A stretch of 64,000 bases of DNA from Bradyrhizobium iriomotense (GCF_018129405.1 NZ_JAFCLP010000027.1:1-64000); one strand, 5' to 3'. Positions 33,212 to 43,234 are shown, counted from the first letter of the stretch. Made by a program: numbers and translations. Notes: generated by a model not told the origin, from the letters alone.

Positions 33212-33727
33212 TCAGTTTCCGAAGGCCGCAAACTCTCGCGCCACCGCGTGGTAGACGTCACGCCGGAACGGCACGACGAGGTCGGCGACCCGGTCGAGGC
33301 GCTCCCAACGCCAGGCATCGAACTCGGCGGGCTGGCCGTTGCGCGGCGTCAGCGGATCGATCTCGTCGTCCTTGCCGGTGAAGCGCAGCGCGAACCACTT
33401 TTGGCGCTGCCCGCGAAATCTTGCGAGGCGGTGCGTCTGCGGTCCGTCGTAAGGCGGGAATTCATAGGTGAGCCAGTCCGTCTCGCCGAGATAGTCGGCG
33501 CTGACGACGCTGGTCTCTTCCCACAGCTCGCGCATCGCCGCGTCGCGCAGATTCTCGCCCTCGTCGACGCCGCCCTGCGGCATCTGCCAGTCGAGCCCCG
33601 GCAGAATGATCTCGGGCCCGTCGCCCTTGAAGCGGTGCCCGATCAGGACATGGCCATCGGCATTGAACAGCGCGATCCCGACGTTGGGGCGATAGGGTTT
33701 TTCATTCGTCACGCGTAAATCTCTCAT
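33212..33727 (-). CDS. Nudix hydrolase, RppH type (copy 1)
   Basis: 171-residue RNA pyrophosphohydrolase-like Nudix protein. YRPNVGIALFNADGHVLIG is the family opening; Nudix box GGVDEGENLRDAAMRELWEETSV (split here: G-x5-E-x7-REL-x-EE) is intact apart from Ser for the final Gly. [21 protein letters not shown] matches RppH/IalA, which removes 5' pyrophosphate from mRNA. A paralogous gene lies 149 bp upstream; the two are about half identical. The start may be at 33733, inside the flanking palindrome. Confidence 0.85.
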   Translation of the reverse strand: MRDLRVTNEKPYRPNVGIALFNADGHVLIGHRFKGDGPEIILPGLDWQMPQGGVDEGENLRDAAMRELWEETSVVSADYLGETDWLTYEFPPYDGPQTHRLARFRGQRQKWFALRFTGKDDEIDPLTPRNGQPAEFDAWRWERLDRVADLVVPFRRDVYHAVAREFAAFGN

Positions 33728-33728
33728 C

Positions 33729-33860
33729 GTCATTCCGGGGCGCGCAAGGCGCGAGCCCGGAATCCATAACCACAGGCGGTAATTGGTTGAAAGGCCGTGG
33801 TTGCCATCCGCCGCCTCACTTCTCCCTGGGGGTATGGATCCCCGCCTTCGCGGGGATGAC
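33729..33860. repeat. Palindrome between the two rppH copies
   Basis: Arms CGTCATTCCGGGGCGCGC and GGGGATGAC, inner GGAATCCATAACCA / TATGGATCCCCGCC. Overlaps the possible start codon of the left rppH copy. Confidence 0.75.
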
Positions 33861-33876
33861 CGCGAGGGTGTGGCGA

Positions 33877-34383
33877 CTATTCATCCGCCAGCGCGGAAAA
33901 TTCCTTCACCACGCGCTCATAGACCGGGCGCTTGAACGGGATGATCAGCCCGGGGAGGTTCTTCATCGGCTCCCAGCGCCAGCTCACGAATTCGGCCTTG
34001 TGGCCGCCGCCGCCGGGCTTCTCGACGTTGATCTCGCTGTCCTTGCCGGTGAAGCGCACCGCGAACCATTTCTGGCGCTGGCCGCGATAGCGGCCCTTCC
34101 AGGCGCGGCCGGCGACCGTGCGCGGGATGTCGTAGATCAGCCAGTCCGGGACTTCGCCGAGCCGCTCGACCGAGCGCACGCTGGTCTCCTCATAAAGCTC
34201 GCGCTTGGCGGCTTCCCAGGTGTCCTCGCCGGGATCGACGCCGCCCTGCGGCATCTGCCAGACATGGGCGTCGTCGACATGCTCGATGCCACCGGCGCGG
34301 CGGCCGATGAACACCAGTCCCTTGGTATTGATCAGCATCACACCGACGCAGGTCCGGTAGGGCAGATCCTCGTAACGCGCCAT
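33877..34383 (-). CDS. rppH: RNA pyrophosphohydrolase RppH (copy 2)
   Basis: 168-residue Nudix enzyme. [29 protein letters not shown] is the standard alphaproteobacterial RppH/IalA start. Nudix box [23 protein letters not shown] retains the metal-binding Glu residues. [25 protein letters not shown] matches the mRNA 5'-pyrophosphohydrolase group. It follows the deacetylase gene by 74 bp in the same direction and is probably read with ctpA-yibQ. Of the two copies this one looks the more canonical. Confidence 0.9.
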   Translation of the reverse strand: MARYEDLPYRTCVGVMLINTKGLVFIGRRAGGIEHVDDAHVWQMPQGGVDPGEDTWEAAKRELYEETSVRSVERLGEVPDWLIYDIPRTVAGRAWKGRYRGQRQKWFAVRFTGKDSEINVEKPGGGGHKAEFVSWRWEPMKNLPGLIIPFKRPVYERVVKEFSALADE

Positions 34384-34456
34384 TCCGCCAGACCTCTTGC
34401 CTGCACTTGGTGGGCATGCCGGTCCCGCGCGACCCGTGCCGTACCAATCCGTTGAT

Positions 34457-35668
34457 TTAGCTGGATTTTGATTTCAGCATCGCGGTTGTCAATGGCACCA
34501 AAAGGATACCTCGGTCGCCCAATGTCTTGGTCCAGGCACTGACGCGCTCGATGGAGACCGGCAGGGCCGAGGCGGTCCCGACGGCGACGCCGCGCTCGCG
34601 CGCCGCCGATTCGAGCTTGGTCAGGGCGCGGTCGATCTCGGTCGGGGTCGGCACCACGTCGATCGCGATGTCGCCCTTGCCGAACGGCATCGACGCGCTC
34701 GCCGCGGCCTGGGGCGCGATGCTGCGCGGCGAGGAGCCGTCGTCGAAGAAGCCGAGGCCGCGCTTGGCCGCTTCGCGGATGATCGGCTGCATCGCCGGCT
34801 CTGTCGCGATGAAGCGGGCGCCCATGAAATTGGCGAGACCGGCATAGCCCTGCATCCGGCTGAGGTGCCAGTACAGGCGGTCCATGTTCTGGTCGGGGCT
34901 GAGTGAGGTCAGCAGCGTCTGCGGCCCCGGATCGTTGTCCGGGAAGTCGTAGGGCTCCATCGGGATCTGCAGGAAGATCTCGTGGCGCTGGGCGCGCGCC
35001 CGCTCGGCGAGCTTGCCGGGATCGGCCCCGTAGGGCGTGAAGGCCAGCGTCACCGCCGGCGGCAGCTTCATGATCGCGTCTAGGGTCTTGGCGGCGCCGA
35101 CGCCGAGGCCGCCGATCACGATGGCGACCACCGGCATCCTGGCGGCCTTGGCGCGGTCGGCGTCCGCGGCATAGACGTTGAACGGCTTCAGGTCTCCGGC
35201 GGCCACGGGGATCATGCCGTAGCGCGACTTCTCCAGCAGCTTCGGATCGATCCCGGCCATGACCGGCGGCGGGGCGGACGCCGCCTCGCCCTTGTCGGCG
35301 GCATCGCCGGCGCCGATCACCACGTCGCGCCGCGTGCCGGTCGAGCCGTCGATCATGGTGACGGTCTTCTGCTCTCCGGGCGCGGCCTGCTTCGGCGCTT
35401 CCCTGGTGTCCTGCTTGCTCTCGTGCCTGGTTTCGGAAGCCGCCGGCTTCTCGTCCGCGGCTTTGGGCTCGCGGATCGCGATCCGCGTCATCGGCTCGCC
35501 GCCGAGCGGGTCCTTGTTGAAGATGGCGAAGCCGGCAAAGGTGACCAGGAACAGGCCGAGCAGCACGGCCAGCAGCTGCATGGCGGTGAACGGCAGCCGC
35601 AGCCGGCGCTTGCGGCGCGGCTTGTCCTGTCCGAGCGGGGCGCTCAGATCATCGGCCGTTTCAGTCAT
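34457..35668 (-). CDS. Divergent polysaccharide deacetylase (YibQ family)
   Basis: 403-residue periplasmic protein anchored by one N-terminal helix ([17 protein letters not shown], about residues 34-50) after a basic stretch [13 protein letters not shown] charged, low-complexity linker (residues 55-130) leads into the DUF610/YibQ domain: [62 protein letters not shown]. In this family the deacetylase fold is kept, but residue identities at the metal site vary, so activity is uncertain. E. coli yibQ is also next to envC; here the order is envC-ctpA-yibQ. Confidence 0.88.
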   Translation of the reverse strand: MTETADDLSAPLGQDKPRRKRRLRLPFTAMQLLAVLLGLFLVTFAGFAIFNKDPLGGEPMTRIAIREPKAADEKPAASETRHESKQDTREAPKQAAPGEQKTVTMIDGSTGTRRDVVIGAGDAADKGEAASAPPPVMAGIDPKLLEKSRYGMIPVAAGDLKPFNVYAADADRAKAARMPVVAIVIGGLGVGAAKTLDAIMKLPPAVTLAFTPYGADPGKLAERARAQRHEIFLQIPMEPYDFPDNDPGPQTLLTSLSPDQNMDRLYWHLSRMQGYAGLANFMGARFIATEPAMQPIIREAAKRGLGFFDDGSSPRSIAPQAAASASMPFGKGDIAIDVVPTPTEIDRALTKLESAARERGVAVGTASALPVSIERVSAWTKTLGDRGILLVPLTTAMLKSKSS

Positions 35669-35757
35669 GCGCGATCCCGAATCACTGATCACGACGATAC
35701 CACGGCGGGGTCAAGCGGCGGCAGGCCGGGATAGGCCGGGGACGACAGGAGTTCCAA

Positions 35758-35792
35758 GCAAAAAGGGCGGCTCGAGGAGCCGCCCTTTTCGG
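35758..35792. terminator. Bidirectional terminator between ctpA and yibQ
   Basis: Perfect 13-bp stem AAAAGGGCGGCTC / GAGCCGCCCTTTT (35761-35773 with 35777-35789) with A and T tracts on both sides. It lies between the ctpA stop and yibQ start, so it may reduce read-through within the group. Confidence 0.85.
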
Positions 35793-35812
35793 AAGATTGC
35801 TGATACGCCGAC

Positions 35813-37168
35813 TTAGTTCGCCGCTTTGGGCTTGTCGGTCGCGGCCTTGTCGGTGCCCGGCGTGGGCGCGGCGGAGGCGCTGTTCTTGATGCCGTGGAGC
35901 AGGTCGTCGGCGAGCTTGAGCGCCTTGTCGTCCTTGGCGTCCGGCGGCACGTAGGACTGCGAGCCGGTCTTCTCGTCGCCGTCGTTCTTGAGATGGCCGC
36001 GCAGCGAAGCCTCGCCCTTGGTGTCGGTGCGCGACTTCAGCTCGTCCGGCACGTCCTGCAGCACTTCGATATCAGGCACGATGCCCTTGGCCTGGATCGA
36101 CTTGCCCGACGGCGTGTAGTAGCGCGCCGTGGTCAGGCGCAGCGCGCCGTTGCCCGAGCCGAGCGGGATGATGGTCTGCACCGAGCCCTTGCCGAACGAG
36201 CGCGTGCCGACGATGGTCGCGCGCTTGTGGTCCTGCAGCGCACCGGCGACGATCTCGGAGGCCGAAGCCGAGCCGCCGTTGACCAGCACGATGACCGGCT
36301 TGCCCTTGGTGAGGTCGCCGGCATGCGCGGTGCGGCGCTGGGTCTCCTCGGCATTGCGGCCGCGAGTCGACACGATCTCGCCCTTCTCCAGGAACGAGTC
36401 GGAGACGGTCACCGCTTCCTCGAGCAGGCCGCCCGGATTGTTGCGGAGATCGATGATGTAGCCCTTCAGCTTGTCGCCGATCTGATTCGAGAGGTTGGTG
36501 ACCTCGCGCTTCAGGCCTTCGGTGGTCTGCTCGTTGAAGGTGGTGATGCGGATATAGCCGATGTCGTCGGCCTCGACGCGCGCGCGCACCGAACGGACGC
36601 GGATGTTGTCGCGCACGAGCGTCACGTCGAGCGGATTGTCCTGACCCTTGCGGATGATCTTGAGCTTGATCTTGGTGTTGACCGGACCGCGCATCTTCTC
36701 GACCGCCTGGTTCAGGGTCAGGCCCTGCACCGCCTCGTCGTCGAGATTGGTGATGATGTCGTTGGCCATGATGCCGGCGCGCGAAGCGGGCGTGTCGTCG
36801 ATCGGCGAGACCACCTTGATCAGGCCGTCTTCCATGGTGACCTCGATGCCGAGGCCGCCGAACTCACCGCGGGTCTGCACCTGCATGTCGCGGAAGCTCT
36901 TGGCGTCCATGTAGCTCGAATGCGGATCGAGGCCGGTGAGCATGCCGCTGATCGCGGATTCGATCAGCTTGGTATCGTCGGGCTTCTCCACATAGTCGGA
37001 GCGCACGCGCTCGAACACGTCGCCGAACAGATTGAGCTGGCGATAGGTGTCCGCGGTGGCGGCTCGCGCGCTGGAGCCCATGAACACCGCGCGCGGCTGG
37101 GTCATGAACAGCGTCAGCGCCGCACCGGTGGCCGCGCTGAGGAGGATTACTGAAGTCTTGCGCATCAT
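35813..37168 (-). CDS. ctpA: Carboxy-terminal processing protease CtpA (S41)
   Basis: 451-residue exported serine protease. Signal peptide at the N-terminus (VILLSAATGAALTLFMTQPRA), PDZ domain around residues 95-175 (GGLGIEVTMEDGLIKVVSPIDDTPA), and the S41 catalytic core: Ser in VNGGSASASEIVAGAL, Lys in GTRSFGKGSVQT. An acidic, low-complexity tail ends the protein. CtpA proteins with an EnvC/NlpD-type partner cut periplasmic cell-wall hydrolases. Its start overlaps the stop of the envC-like gene as ATGA, so both are coupled. Confidence 0.94.
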   Translation of the reverse strand: MMRKTSVILLSAATGAALTLFMTQPRAVFMGSSARAATADTYRQLNLFGDVFERVRSDYVEKPDDTKLIESAISGMLTGLDPHSSYMDAKSFRDMQVQTRGEFGGLGIEVTMEDGLIKVVSPIDDTPASRAGIMANDIITNLDDEAVQGLTLNQAVEKMRGPVNTKIKLKIIRKGQDNPLDVTLVRDNIRVRSVRARVEADDIGYIRITTFNEQTTEGLKREVTNLSNQIGDKLKGYIIDLRNNPGGLLEEAVTVSDSFLEKGEIVSTRGRNAEETQRRTAHAGDLTKGKPVIVLVNGGSASASEIVAGALQDHKRATIVGTRSFGKGSVQTIIPLGSGNGALRLTTARYYTPSGKSIQAKGIVPDIEVLQDVPDELKSRTDTKGEASLRGHLKNDGDEKTGSQSYVPPDAKDDKALKLADDLLHGIKNSASAAPTPGTDKAATDKPKAAN

Positions 37169-38514
37169 CCGCGAACCTTCTCGCCTTCATTTGCGGCCCA
37201 CCATGGGCCTGGATCGATTGGAGTGCCGTCTTTACGGAACTCGACATACAGCACAGGTTGACTCGCGTTCGTGGCGAGAATGGAGGCGACTTGAGATGTC
37301 GACCCCATGGTCGCGACAGGCTCCCCCGTGAGCACAAACTGTCCGATGTTGACCGAAATGCGCTCCATCCCGGCGATCAGGACATGATACCCGCCCCCGG
37401 CGTTGAGGATCAAGAGTTGTCCATAGCTGCGGAATGGGCCGGCATAGACCACCCAGCCATCGCACGGCGTCGTGACCTGGGAGCCGGGCTTTGTCGCCAG
37501 CGAAATGCCCTTCTGCACCCCGCCGACCCCGTCGGAACCGCCAAAGTCCCTGATCTTGTTACCGTTAACCGGAAGGGGCAGGAGGCCCTTGGCCGAGGCG
37601 AAGGCGATCGCGGGGGTGGTTCTGGACCGGTCCTTGAAAGCGGCGGGGCCGGATTTGGCGCTGGCGGCTGCGTTTGCCGCTGCCTTGGCCTCGGCCTGCC
37701 TTGCAGCCTCGGCGGCTTTCTCGGCCGCCTTGGCTGCGCTTTGCAGGTCCTGCTCCATCTTGGTGATCAGTCCCTGGAGATCGCCGACCTGCCTTGAAAG
37801 CGCGATCGCGCGCGAGCTTTCGGCGTCGAGGTCTTTTTCGCGCGCGGACTGCTGGCGCTGCCGCTCGTCGATCAGGGCGGTGAGGCGGGTCTGGTCGCTC
37901 CGGACCTTGTCGCGGTCGGCGGCGAGCTGGTCGCGCTCGCTCGCGATGTTCTTGCGTAAGGCCACGAGCTCGCCGAGCTCGCCTGCGATCTTCTCCGCGC
38001 GGCCGCGCAATTCCGGCACGACGGCACCGAGCAGCATCGCCGTGCGTAAGGATTGCAGCGCGTCCTCAGGGCGCACCAGCAGCGCCGGCGGTGTGCGCCT
38101 TCCGGCTCGCTGCAACGCCGCCAGCACTTCGACGATGTCGGCGCGGCGCGAATCGAGCGAAGAGCGCATCTGCTGCTCGCGGCCGTTCAGCGTCTTCAGC
38201 CGCGCTTCGGCTTCGTCGATCTTGGTCTCGACGGCACGCACATTAGCGGCGGTGTCGATCAGCTGCTGATTGAGCTGGGTGCGATCCTGGCCGAGAGCGG
38301 TGATCTCGGCCTTGAGCTTGGCCTGCGCTTCCTCCGCGCTCTTTTGCCTGGCGCGGGCGGCTTCCAGCTCCTGCTCGCGCTGCTTGATGGCGTCGGGCGA
38401 GACGGCCGCGGTCTGGGGCGCCGGCGCTGTCGTCTGAGCTTGCGCGAGGCTTGCGCCTGCGAGGTTTGCGCCTGCGAGGCTTGCGATCAGCAGATTGAGG
38501 ACGGGCGCTCGCAT
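37165..38514 (-). CDS. envC: EnvC-like murein hydrolase activator (degenerate LytM)
   Basis: 449-residue exported protein: signal peptide (LLIASLAGANLAGASLAQA), long coiled coil (about residues 35-270, heptads rich in Glu, Ala, Arg), an Ala/Lys-rich hinge, and a C-terminal LytM/M23 fold (VTTPCDGWVVYAGPFRSYGQLLILNAGGG...HVLIAGM). The metal ligands HxxxD and HxH of active LytM enzymes are not seen, so it is probably a regulator that activates amidases, as EnvC does. A TTG at 38526 is an alternative start. Coupled to ctpA by ATGA. Confidence 0.88.
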   Translation of the reverse strand: MRAPVLNLLIASLAGANLAGASLAQAQTTAPAPQTAAVSPDAIKQREQELEAARARQKSAEEAQAKLKAEITALGQDRTQLNQQLIDTAANVRAVETKIDEAEARLKTLNGREQQMRSSLDSRRADIVEVLAALQRAGRRTPPALLVRPEDALQSLRTAMLLGAVVPELRGRAEKIAGELGELVALRKNIASERDQLAADRDKVRSDQTRLTALIDERQRQQSAREKDLDAESSRAIALSRQVGDLQGLITKMEQDLQSAAKAAEKAAEAARQAEAKAAANAAASAKSGPAAFKDRSRTTPAIAFASAKGLLPLPVNGNKIRDFGGSDGVGGVQKGISLATKPGSQVTTPCDGWVVYAGPFRSYGQLLILNAGGGYHVLIAGMERISVNIGQFVLTGEPVATMGSTSQVASILATNASQPVLYVEFRKDGTPIDPGPWWAANEGEKVRG

Positions 38515-38547
38515 CGCTTTAGGCAAAGGTGCTCGTTGTGGCGCGGA

Positions 38548-39030
38548 TCACGCGCGGTGATAGGGGTGGCCGGCCAGGATGGTGGCGGCCCGATACAGCT
38601 GTTCCAGAAGCATGACGCGAACCATTTGGTGCGGCCAGGTCGCAGAGCCGAACGCGATCGCGAGCTTGGCCTTACGGCGCAATTCGGGCGAAAGTCCGTC
38701 CGCCCCTCCGATCACGAAGATAGTATGTCCTGCTCCCTCGTCTCGCCAGCGTCCGAGATGCCGTGCGAATACGGTGGAGTCGAGATTCTGGCCGCGCTCG
38801 TCCAGTGCCACCAGGATGGATTTGTCCGGGATATGCGCCGAGATCGCCGCGGCCTCCTCGGCCATCCGCGTTGCGGTGTCGCGTGCGCGGCTCTCGGGAA
38901 TTTCGTGGATGCTGAGCTCGCGGAATCCAAGCTTGCGGCCGGCCTCGTCGAACCGCTGGAAATAACGGTCGGCAAGCTCCCGTTCGGGGCCCTGCTTCAG
39001 CCGGCCCACCGCAATGACAGCAACACGCAT
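38548..39030 (-). CDS. rlmH: 23S rRNA (pseudouridine1915-N3) methyltransferase RlmH
   Basis: 160-residue SPOUT-fold methyltransferase that modifies pseudouridine 1915 in helix 69. The knot region VFVIGGADGLSPELRR is preceded by LDERGQNLDSTVFARHL and the C-terminal MVRVMLLEQLYRAATILAGHPYHR is the family signature. Standard MRVAVIAVGRLK start. It is 33 bp upstream of the envC-like gene and 96 bp downstream of rsfS, in the usual alphaproteobacterial order. Confidence 0.95.
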   Translation of the reverse strand: MRVAVIAVGRLKQGPERELADRYFQRFDEAGRKLGFRELSIHEIPESRARDTATRMAEEAAAISAHIPDKSILVALDERGQNLDSTVFARHLGRWRDEGAGHTIFVIGGADGLSPELRRKAKLAIAFGSATWPHQMVRVMLLEQLYRAATILAGHPYHRA

Positions 39031-39126
39031 GTGGTTTCAGCGTCGTGTTTTCGAGGTCGCGCGCATCAAGCGCGCGCACGACGCTAGCATGCGCGTCAGC
39101 CGATTCGAAATCGGCTTCGTCAGCCT

Positions 39127-39549
39127 CTAGATCGCCTTCGCCGCCCCTGGGCCCTGCGTGTACAACCGCTCAAGGTTGTAGAACTCGCGGACCTCGGGTC
39201 TGAACACGTGCACGATCACATCGCCGGAATCGATCAGCACCCAGTCGCAATTGGGCAAGCCCTCGACATGGATGTTCTTGATGCCGTTTTCCTTGAGGCC
39301 CTTCGTCACATTCTCCGCGATCGCACCGACGTGCCGGTTCACCCGGCCGGTGGTGACGATCATGAAGTCGGAGTATGCCGATTTGCCGCGAAGGTCGATG
39401 GTGACCGTCTCTTCCGCCTTCATATCCTCGAGGCGGGAGAGGATCAGGCTCAGCGTCTTGTCGGCGTCGGGTTGCGCCTTCAAGGCCGCAGCTTTGGTCG
39501 ATGTTTTACGCGTAGGCTTAGCAACCTTGGGTAAAACAGACTTGGACAA
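39127..39549 (-). CDS. rsfS: Ribosome silencing factor RsfS
   Basis: 140-residue RsfS/Iojap protein, binds L14 of the large subunit and blocks 70S assembly in stationary phase. Core LEDMKAEETVTIDLRGKSAYSDFMIVTTGRVNRHVGAIAE and WVLIDSGDVIVHVFRPEVREFYNLERLY match the family. There is no in-frame ATG before residue 43; an in-frame TGA lies 36 bp upstream. TTG at 39549 is used here, but a CTG at 39561 has a better-spaced AAAGGA site. The basic N-terminal tail is a lineage feature. Confidence 0.88.
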   Translation of the reverse strand: MSKSVLPKVAKPTRKTSTKAAALKAQPDADKTLSLILSRLEDMKAEETVTIDLRGKSAYSDFMIVTTGRVNRHVGAIAENVTKGLKENGIKNIHVEGLPNCDWVLIDSGDVIVHVFRPEVREFYNLERLYTQGPGAAKAI

Positions 39550-39691
39550 TACAGATGTGGCCAGGGACCATTCCTTTCACTGTATCGCGAGGACCGAATC
39601 CGGCGCTCACGGGTGACACTACATCATGTGGGGTTAAGGGTTTCAATATGCCAGAGAGCCCGATGTCCCCACGACGCCGGCACACTCCGTC

Positions 39692-40336
39692 TCACTTCGT
39701 ACCTTTCCAGCTCCCGTCCGGGTTCCGTAAGCCGGTCGAGGACAGATTCAGCTTCAATCCGGTCAGGAACACCCAGGCCGGCGCCGGCCGGTCCGCAAGC
39801 AGCGCTGCCTTGCTCTCCGGCAGACGGTAACGAGATAGCGCTTGGGCGGCGGGCGAGGCGAGGGCGCGAAAACTCTGCGGTGGGCGATCGATGACCGCCA
39901 TCGGCACCTGGCCGGCGATGCGCCGCCAGTCCTGCCAACGATGGAATTGAGCGAGGTTGTCGGCGCCCATAATCCAGACAAAGCGCAGGCCAGAGAAGCG
40001 GCGGCGCAAGGTGTTGATCGTGTCGATAGTATAGCGGGTGCGAATGACGGATTCGAGACAGCTCACCTCGATGCGCGGATCATCGGCGACATCGCGCGCG
40101 GCCTGCATGCGCGCGCCGAGCTCATGCAGATTGCCGTTCTCCTTGAGCGGATTGCCGGGGGTGACCAGCCACCAGACTCGATCGAGCTGCAACCGCTTGA
40201 GCGCGAACTGACTGATCGCGCGATGCGCCTGATGCGGCGGATTGAACGAGCCGCCGAGCAGGCCGATGCGCATCCCCTCCGTATGGGGCGGGACCGCTTG
40301 CGCCACAGAGCGCGGCACGACGAAATTGTTGCTCAA
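39692..40336 (-). CDS. nadD: Nicotinate-nucleotide adenylyltransferase
   Basis: Up to 214 residues; adenylates nicotinate mononucleotide in NAD synthesis. Class I nucleotidyltransferase motif [20 protein letters not shown] is intact, as are [25 protein letters not shown] and [16 protein letters not shown]. The TTG at 40336 gives a 21-residue extension before [10 protein letters not shown]; the ATG at 40273 gives the canonical short start but leaves an 85-bp gap to proA. Both are possible; the start is not settled. Confidence 0.92.
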   Translation of the reverse strand: MSNNFVVPRSVAQAVPPHTEGMRIGLLGGSFNPPHQAHRAISQFALKRLQLDRVWWLVTPGNPLKENGNLHELGARMQAARDVADDPRIEVSCLESVIRTRYTIDTINTLRRRFSGLRFVWIMGADNLAQFHRWQDWRRIAGQVPMAVIDRPPQSFRALASPAAQALSRYRLPESKAALLADRPAPAWVFLTGLKLNLSSTGLRNPDGSWKGTK

Positions 40337-40358
40337 TGGCAGCGCCCCGCAAAGTTGC

Positions 40359-41666
40359 TTACGGCCGCGTCTGCCCGGTGCCGTGAACGCGATATTTGAA
40401 GCTCGTCAGTTGCTCGGCGCCGACAGGGCCGCGGGCGTGGAAGCGGCCGGTGGCGATGCCGATCTCGGCGCCGAAGCCGAACTCACCGCCATCGGCAAAC
40501 TGCGTCGAGGCGTTGTGCAGCACGATCGCGGAATCGACCTCGCTCAGGAATTTCTTCGCCGCACGCTCGTCGGCGCTGACGATGGCATCGGTGTGATGCG
40601 AGCCGTGATTCTGGATATGCGCGATCGCGCCGTCGACGCCGTCCACGACTTTCGCCGCGATGATCGCGTCGAGATATTCGGTGTCCCAATCGTCTTCGCT
40701 GGCAGCCTTTACGCGTGCATCGGCCTTCTGCACGGAATCGTCGCCGCGCACCTCGCAGCCGGCATCCAGCAGCATCTCGACGAGCGGCTTCAGGTTCTTC
40801 GCAACTGCCGCGCGATCGACCAGCAGCGTCTCGGCCGCGCCGCAGACGCCGGTGCGGCGCATCTTGGCGTTGAGCACGATCGACTTGGCCATGGCGAGGT
40901 CGGCACTGGCATCGACATAGACGTGGTTGACGCCTTCGAGATGCGCGAACACAGGCACGCGAGCTTCCTGCTCGACGCGCGCGACGAGGCTCTTGCCGCC
41001 GCGCGGCACGATCACGTCGATGGCGCCGTTCAACCCTGACAGCATCATGCCGACCGCCGCACGGTCGCGCGTCGGCACCAGAGTGATCGCGGCCTCGGGG
41101 AGCCCCGCTTCGCGCAGGCCCTGCACCAGGCATTCATGGATCGCGCGGCAGGAGCGGAAACTGTCGGAGCCGCCGCGCAGGATCACGGCATTGCCTGATT
41201 TCAGGCACAGCACGCCTGCATCCGCCGCAACGTTCGGACGGCTCTCGAAAATCACGCCGACGACGCCGAGCGGCACGCGCACGCGTTCGATGGTCATGCC
41301 GTTCGGCCGCTGCCAGCTCTCGGTGACGACGCCGATGGGATCGGCGATGCCGCGTACGATGCCGACACCTTCGGCCATCGACTCGACCCGCGCCGGCGTC
41401 AGCGTCAGGCGGTCGATGAAGGAGGAGGTCATGTTGCCGGAGGCGCGGGCCTCCGCGACGTCCTCGGCATTGGCGGCAAGAATCGCGGCCGCGTTGGCGC
41501 GGATTGCCCGCTCCATGGCCTCCAGCGCCCGGTTCTTCTGCTCCGGCGGCGCCAGCGCCAGCACACGCGCGGCCGCGCGGGCACGGGTGGCGAGATCGGA
41601 CATCAGCGCCAAGAGATCGCTAGTCCGATCGGCATTGCCGTCAACGGCTTTGAGGGGTGCGGCCAT
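40359..41666 (-). CDS. proA: Gamma-glutamyl phosphate reductase
   Basis: 435-residue NADPH-dependent reductase that turns gamma-glutamyl phosphate into glutamate-5-semialdehyde in proline synthesis. Aldehyde-dehydrogenase fold with [31 protein letters not shown], catalytic Cys in [16 protein letters not shown], and [21 protein letters not shown]. The MAAPLKAV start at 41666 was preferred over an upstream TTG. Proceeds from proB, but a palindrome occupies the 234-bp gap. Confidence 0.95.
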   Translation of the reverse strand: MAAPLKAVDGNADRTSDLLALMSDLATRARAAARVLALAPPEQKNRALEAMERAIRANAAAILAANAEDVAEARASGNMTSSFIDRLTLTPARVESMAEGVGIVRGIADPIGVVTESWQRPNGMTIERVRVPLGVVGVIFESRPNVAADAGVLCLKSGNAVILRGGSDSFRSCRAIHECLVQGLREAGLPEAAITLVPTRDRAAVGMMLSGLNGAIDVIVPRGGKSLVARVEQEARVPVFAHLEGVNHVYVDASADLAMAKSIVLNAKMRRTGVCGAAETLLVDRAAVAKNLKPLVEMLLDAGCEVRGDDSVQKADARVKAASEDDWDTEYLDAIIAAKVVDGVDGAIAHIQNHGSHHTDAIVSADERAAKKFLSEVDSAIVLHNASTQFADGGEFGFGAEIGIATGRFHARGPVGAEQLTSFKYRVHGTGQTRP

Positions 41667-41785
41667 GGGGTTCAACCTTCTGCTAAGGCGGTGTCCTAGC
41701 ACGGAAATCCCGCTTTTGCGAAGGGCGGGCAGGGTATGGCAGGTCTCCCCAGTGGCGGGCCGGCTAGGTCACTGGCCTAGAGCCA

Positions 41786-41890
41786 CGTCATTCCGGGGCG
41801 GTGCGTCAGCACCGAACCCGGAATCTCGAGATTCCCCGGTGCGCAATTGCGCACCTGAGGTCTGGTCCTTCGGACCATCCCGGAATGACG
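41786..41890. repeat. Palindrome inside proB-proA
   Basis: Arms CGTCATTCCGGGGCGGTGCG and the complementary ATCCCGGAATGACG, with further GTGCGCAATTGCGCAC and GGTCCTTCGGACC hairpins inside. Sits between two genes normally co-transcribed. Confidence 0.9.
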
Positions 41891-41900
41891 GAGGCGGCCC

Positions 41901-43022
41901 TTACCCGCCCACCACCAGATCGTCGCGGTGGATCATCTCCGCGCGGCCGCTGATGCCGAGGATGGCCATTACGTCCGGCGAGGAGCGGCCCTTGATGCGC
42001 TCGGCATCATCGGCGTCATAGGCGATCAGGCCGCGGCCGATCTCGCTGCTGTCGGGGCCGCGCACGATCACGGCATCGCCGCGGGCGAACTGGCCCTCGA
42101 CCTTGATCACGCCGGCCGGCAGCAGGCTGGCGCCGGCGCGCAGGGCGGTCACCGCGCCGGCGTCGATCGTCAGCGTGCCCTTCGGCTCCAGCGTGCCCGC
42201 GATCCAGCGCTTTCGCGAGGTGATGGGATTGGCGGGCGTCAGGAACCAGGTGCAGCGGCCGCCATCGGCGATCGCCTGCAGGGGATGCTCGATCTTGCCG
42301 GAGGCGATCAGCATGTGGGTGCCGCCGGTGGTGGCGATCTTCGCCGCCTCGACCTTGGTGCGCATGCCGCCGCGCGACAGCTCGGACTCGGCGTCACCCG
42401 CCACGGCCTCGATCTCGGAGGAGATGCTGTCGACGACGGGAATGAGTTTGGCGTTCGGGTTGTTCTTCGGCGGCGCGTCGTAGAGCCCGTCGATGTCGGA
42501 CAGCAGCACCAGCAAGTCGGCGCTCGCCATGGTGGCGACGCGCGCGGCGAGGCGGTCATTGTCGCCATAGCGGATCTCGGTGGTCGCGACCGTGTCGTTC
42601 TCGTTGATCACGGGGATCGCGCGCCACTCCAGCAGCTTGCCGATGGTGGAGCGGGCATTGAGATAGCGGCGGCGCTCCTCGGTGTCCTGGAGCGTGACCA
42701 GGATCTGGCCGGCGTCGATGCCGTGTGCCCCGAGCACCTCCGACCAGATCCGCGCCAGCGCGATCTGGCCGACGGCGGCGGCGGCCTGGCTCTCTTCCAG
42801 CTTCAGCGGACCGCGCGGCAATTTGAGCCGGCTGCGGCCGAGTGCGATCGAGCCCGAGGACACCACGAGGACGTCGCGCCCTTCCTTGTGCAGCTTGGCC
42901 ATGTCGTCGGCGAGCGCGGCGAGCCAGGACGCCCGCACCTCGCCCTTGTCGGAATCGACCAGCAGCGCGGAGCCGACCTTGACGACGATGCGGCGAAATT
43001 GACTGAGTTCGGGGCTGGCCAT
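41901..43022 (-). CDS. proB: Glutamate 5-kinase
   Basis: 373-residue enzyme of proline synthesis. The amino-acid kinase domain opens [14 protein letters not shown] and includes [23 protein letters not shown] and [16 protein letters not shown]; a C-terminal PUA domain ([31 protein letters not shown]) follows, as usual. It phosphorylates the side-chain carboxylate of glutamate and is inhibited by proline in relatives. In most rhizobia obgE lies directly upstream; here two unrelated genes intervene. Confidence 0.96.
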   Translation of the reverse strand: MASPELSQFRRIVVKVGSALLVDSDKGEVRASWLAALADDMAKLHKEGRDVLVVSSGSIALGRSRLKLPRGPLKLEESQAAAAVGQIALARIWSEVLGAHGIDAGQILVTLQDTEERRRYLNARSTIGKLLEWRAIPVINENDTVATTEIRYGDNDRLAARVATMASADLLVLLSDIDGLYDAPPKNNPNAKLIPVVDSISSEIEAVAGDAESELSRGGMRTKVEAAKIATTGGTHMLIASGKIEHPLQAIADGGRCTWFLTPANPITSRKRWIAGTLEPKGTLTIDAGAVTALRAGASLLPAGVIKVEGQFARGDAVIVRGPDSSEIGRGLIAYDADDAERIKGRSSPDVMAILGISGRAEMIHRDDLVVGG

Positions 43023-43234
43023 GTGTGTCTGTGTTGGCGCCTTGACGCGATTGCTCTGCATTTGGAAACGGCGGAGCGACAGGCGGCGCCGATGAGGCCA
43101 GCTTTTGCAGCAGGACGATGGCCGACGCAAGGCGGCCGGCATGGTAAACGGCGCGGGGCGGGCTTGTCTTTGGCCTTGTTTCGGACGGCAGTGCGGTTCT
43201 AATGCCGCCAACGAATGGTCTGGAGGGGAAACGT

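Noticed and set aside
37165-38514. Active M23 endopeptidase call for the envC-like gene
   Set aside because: The HxxxD and HxH metal-binding motifs are not visible in the LytM region, so an activator role is more likely.
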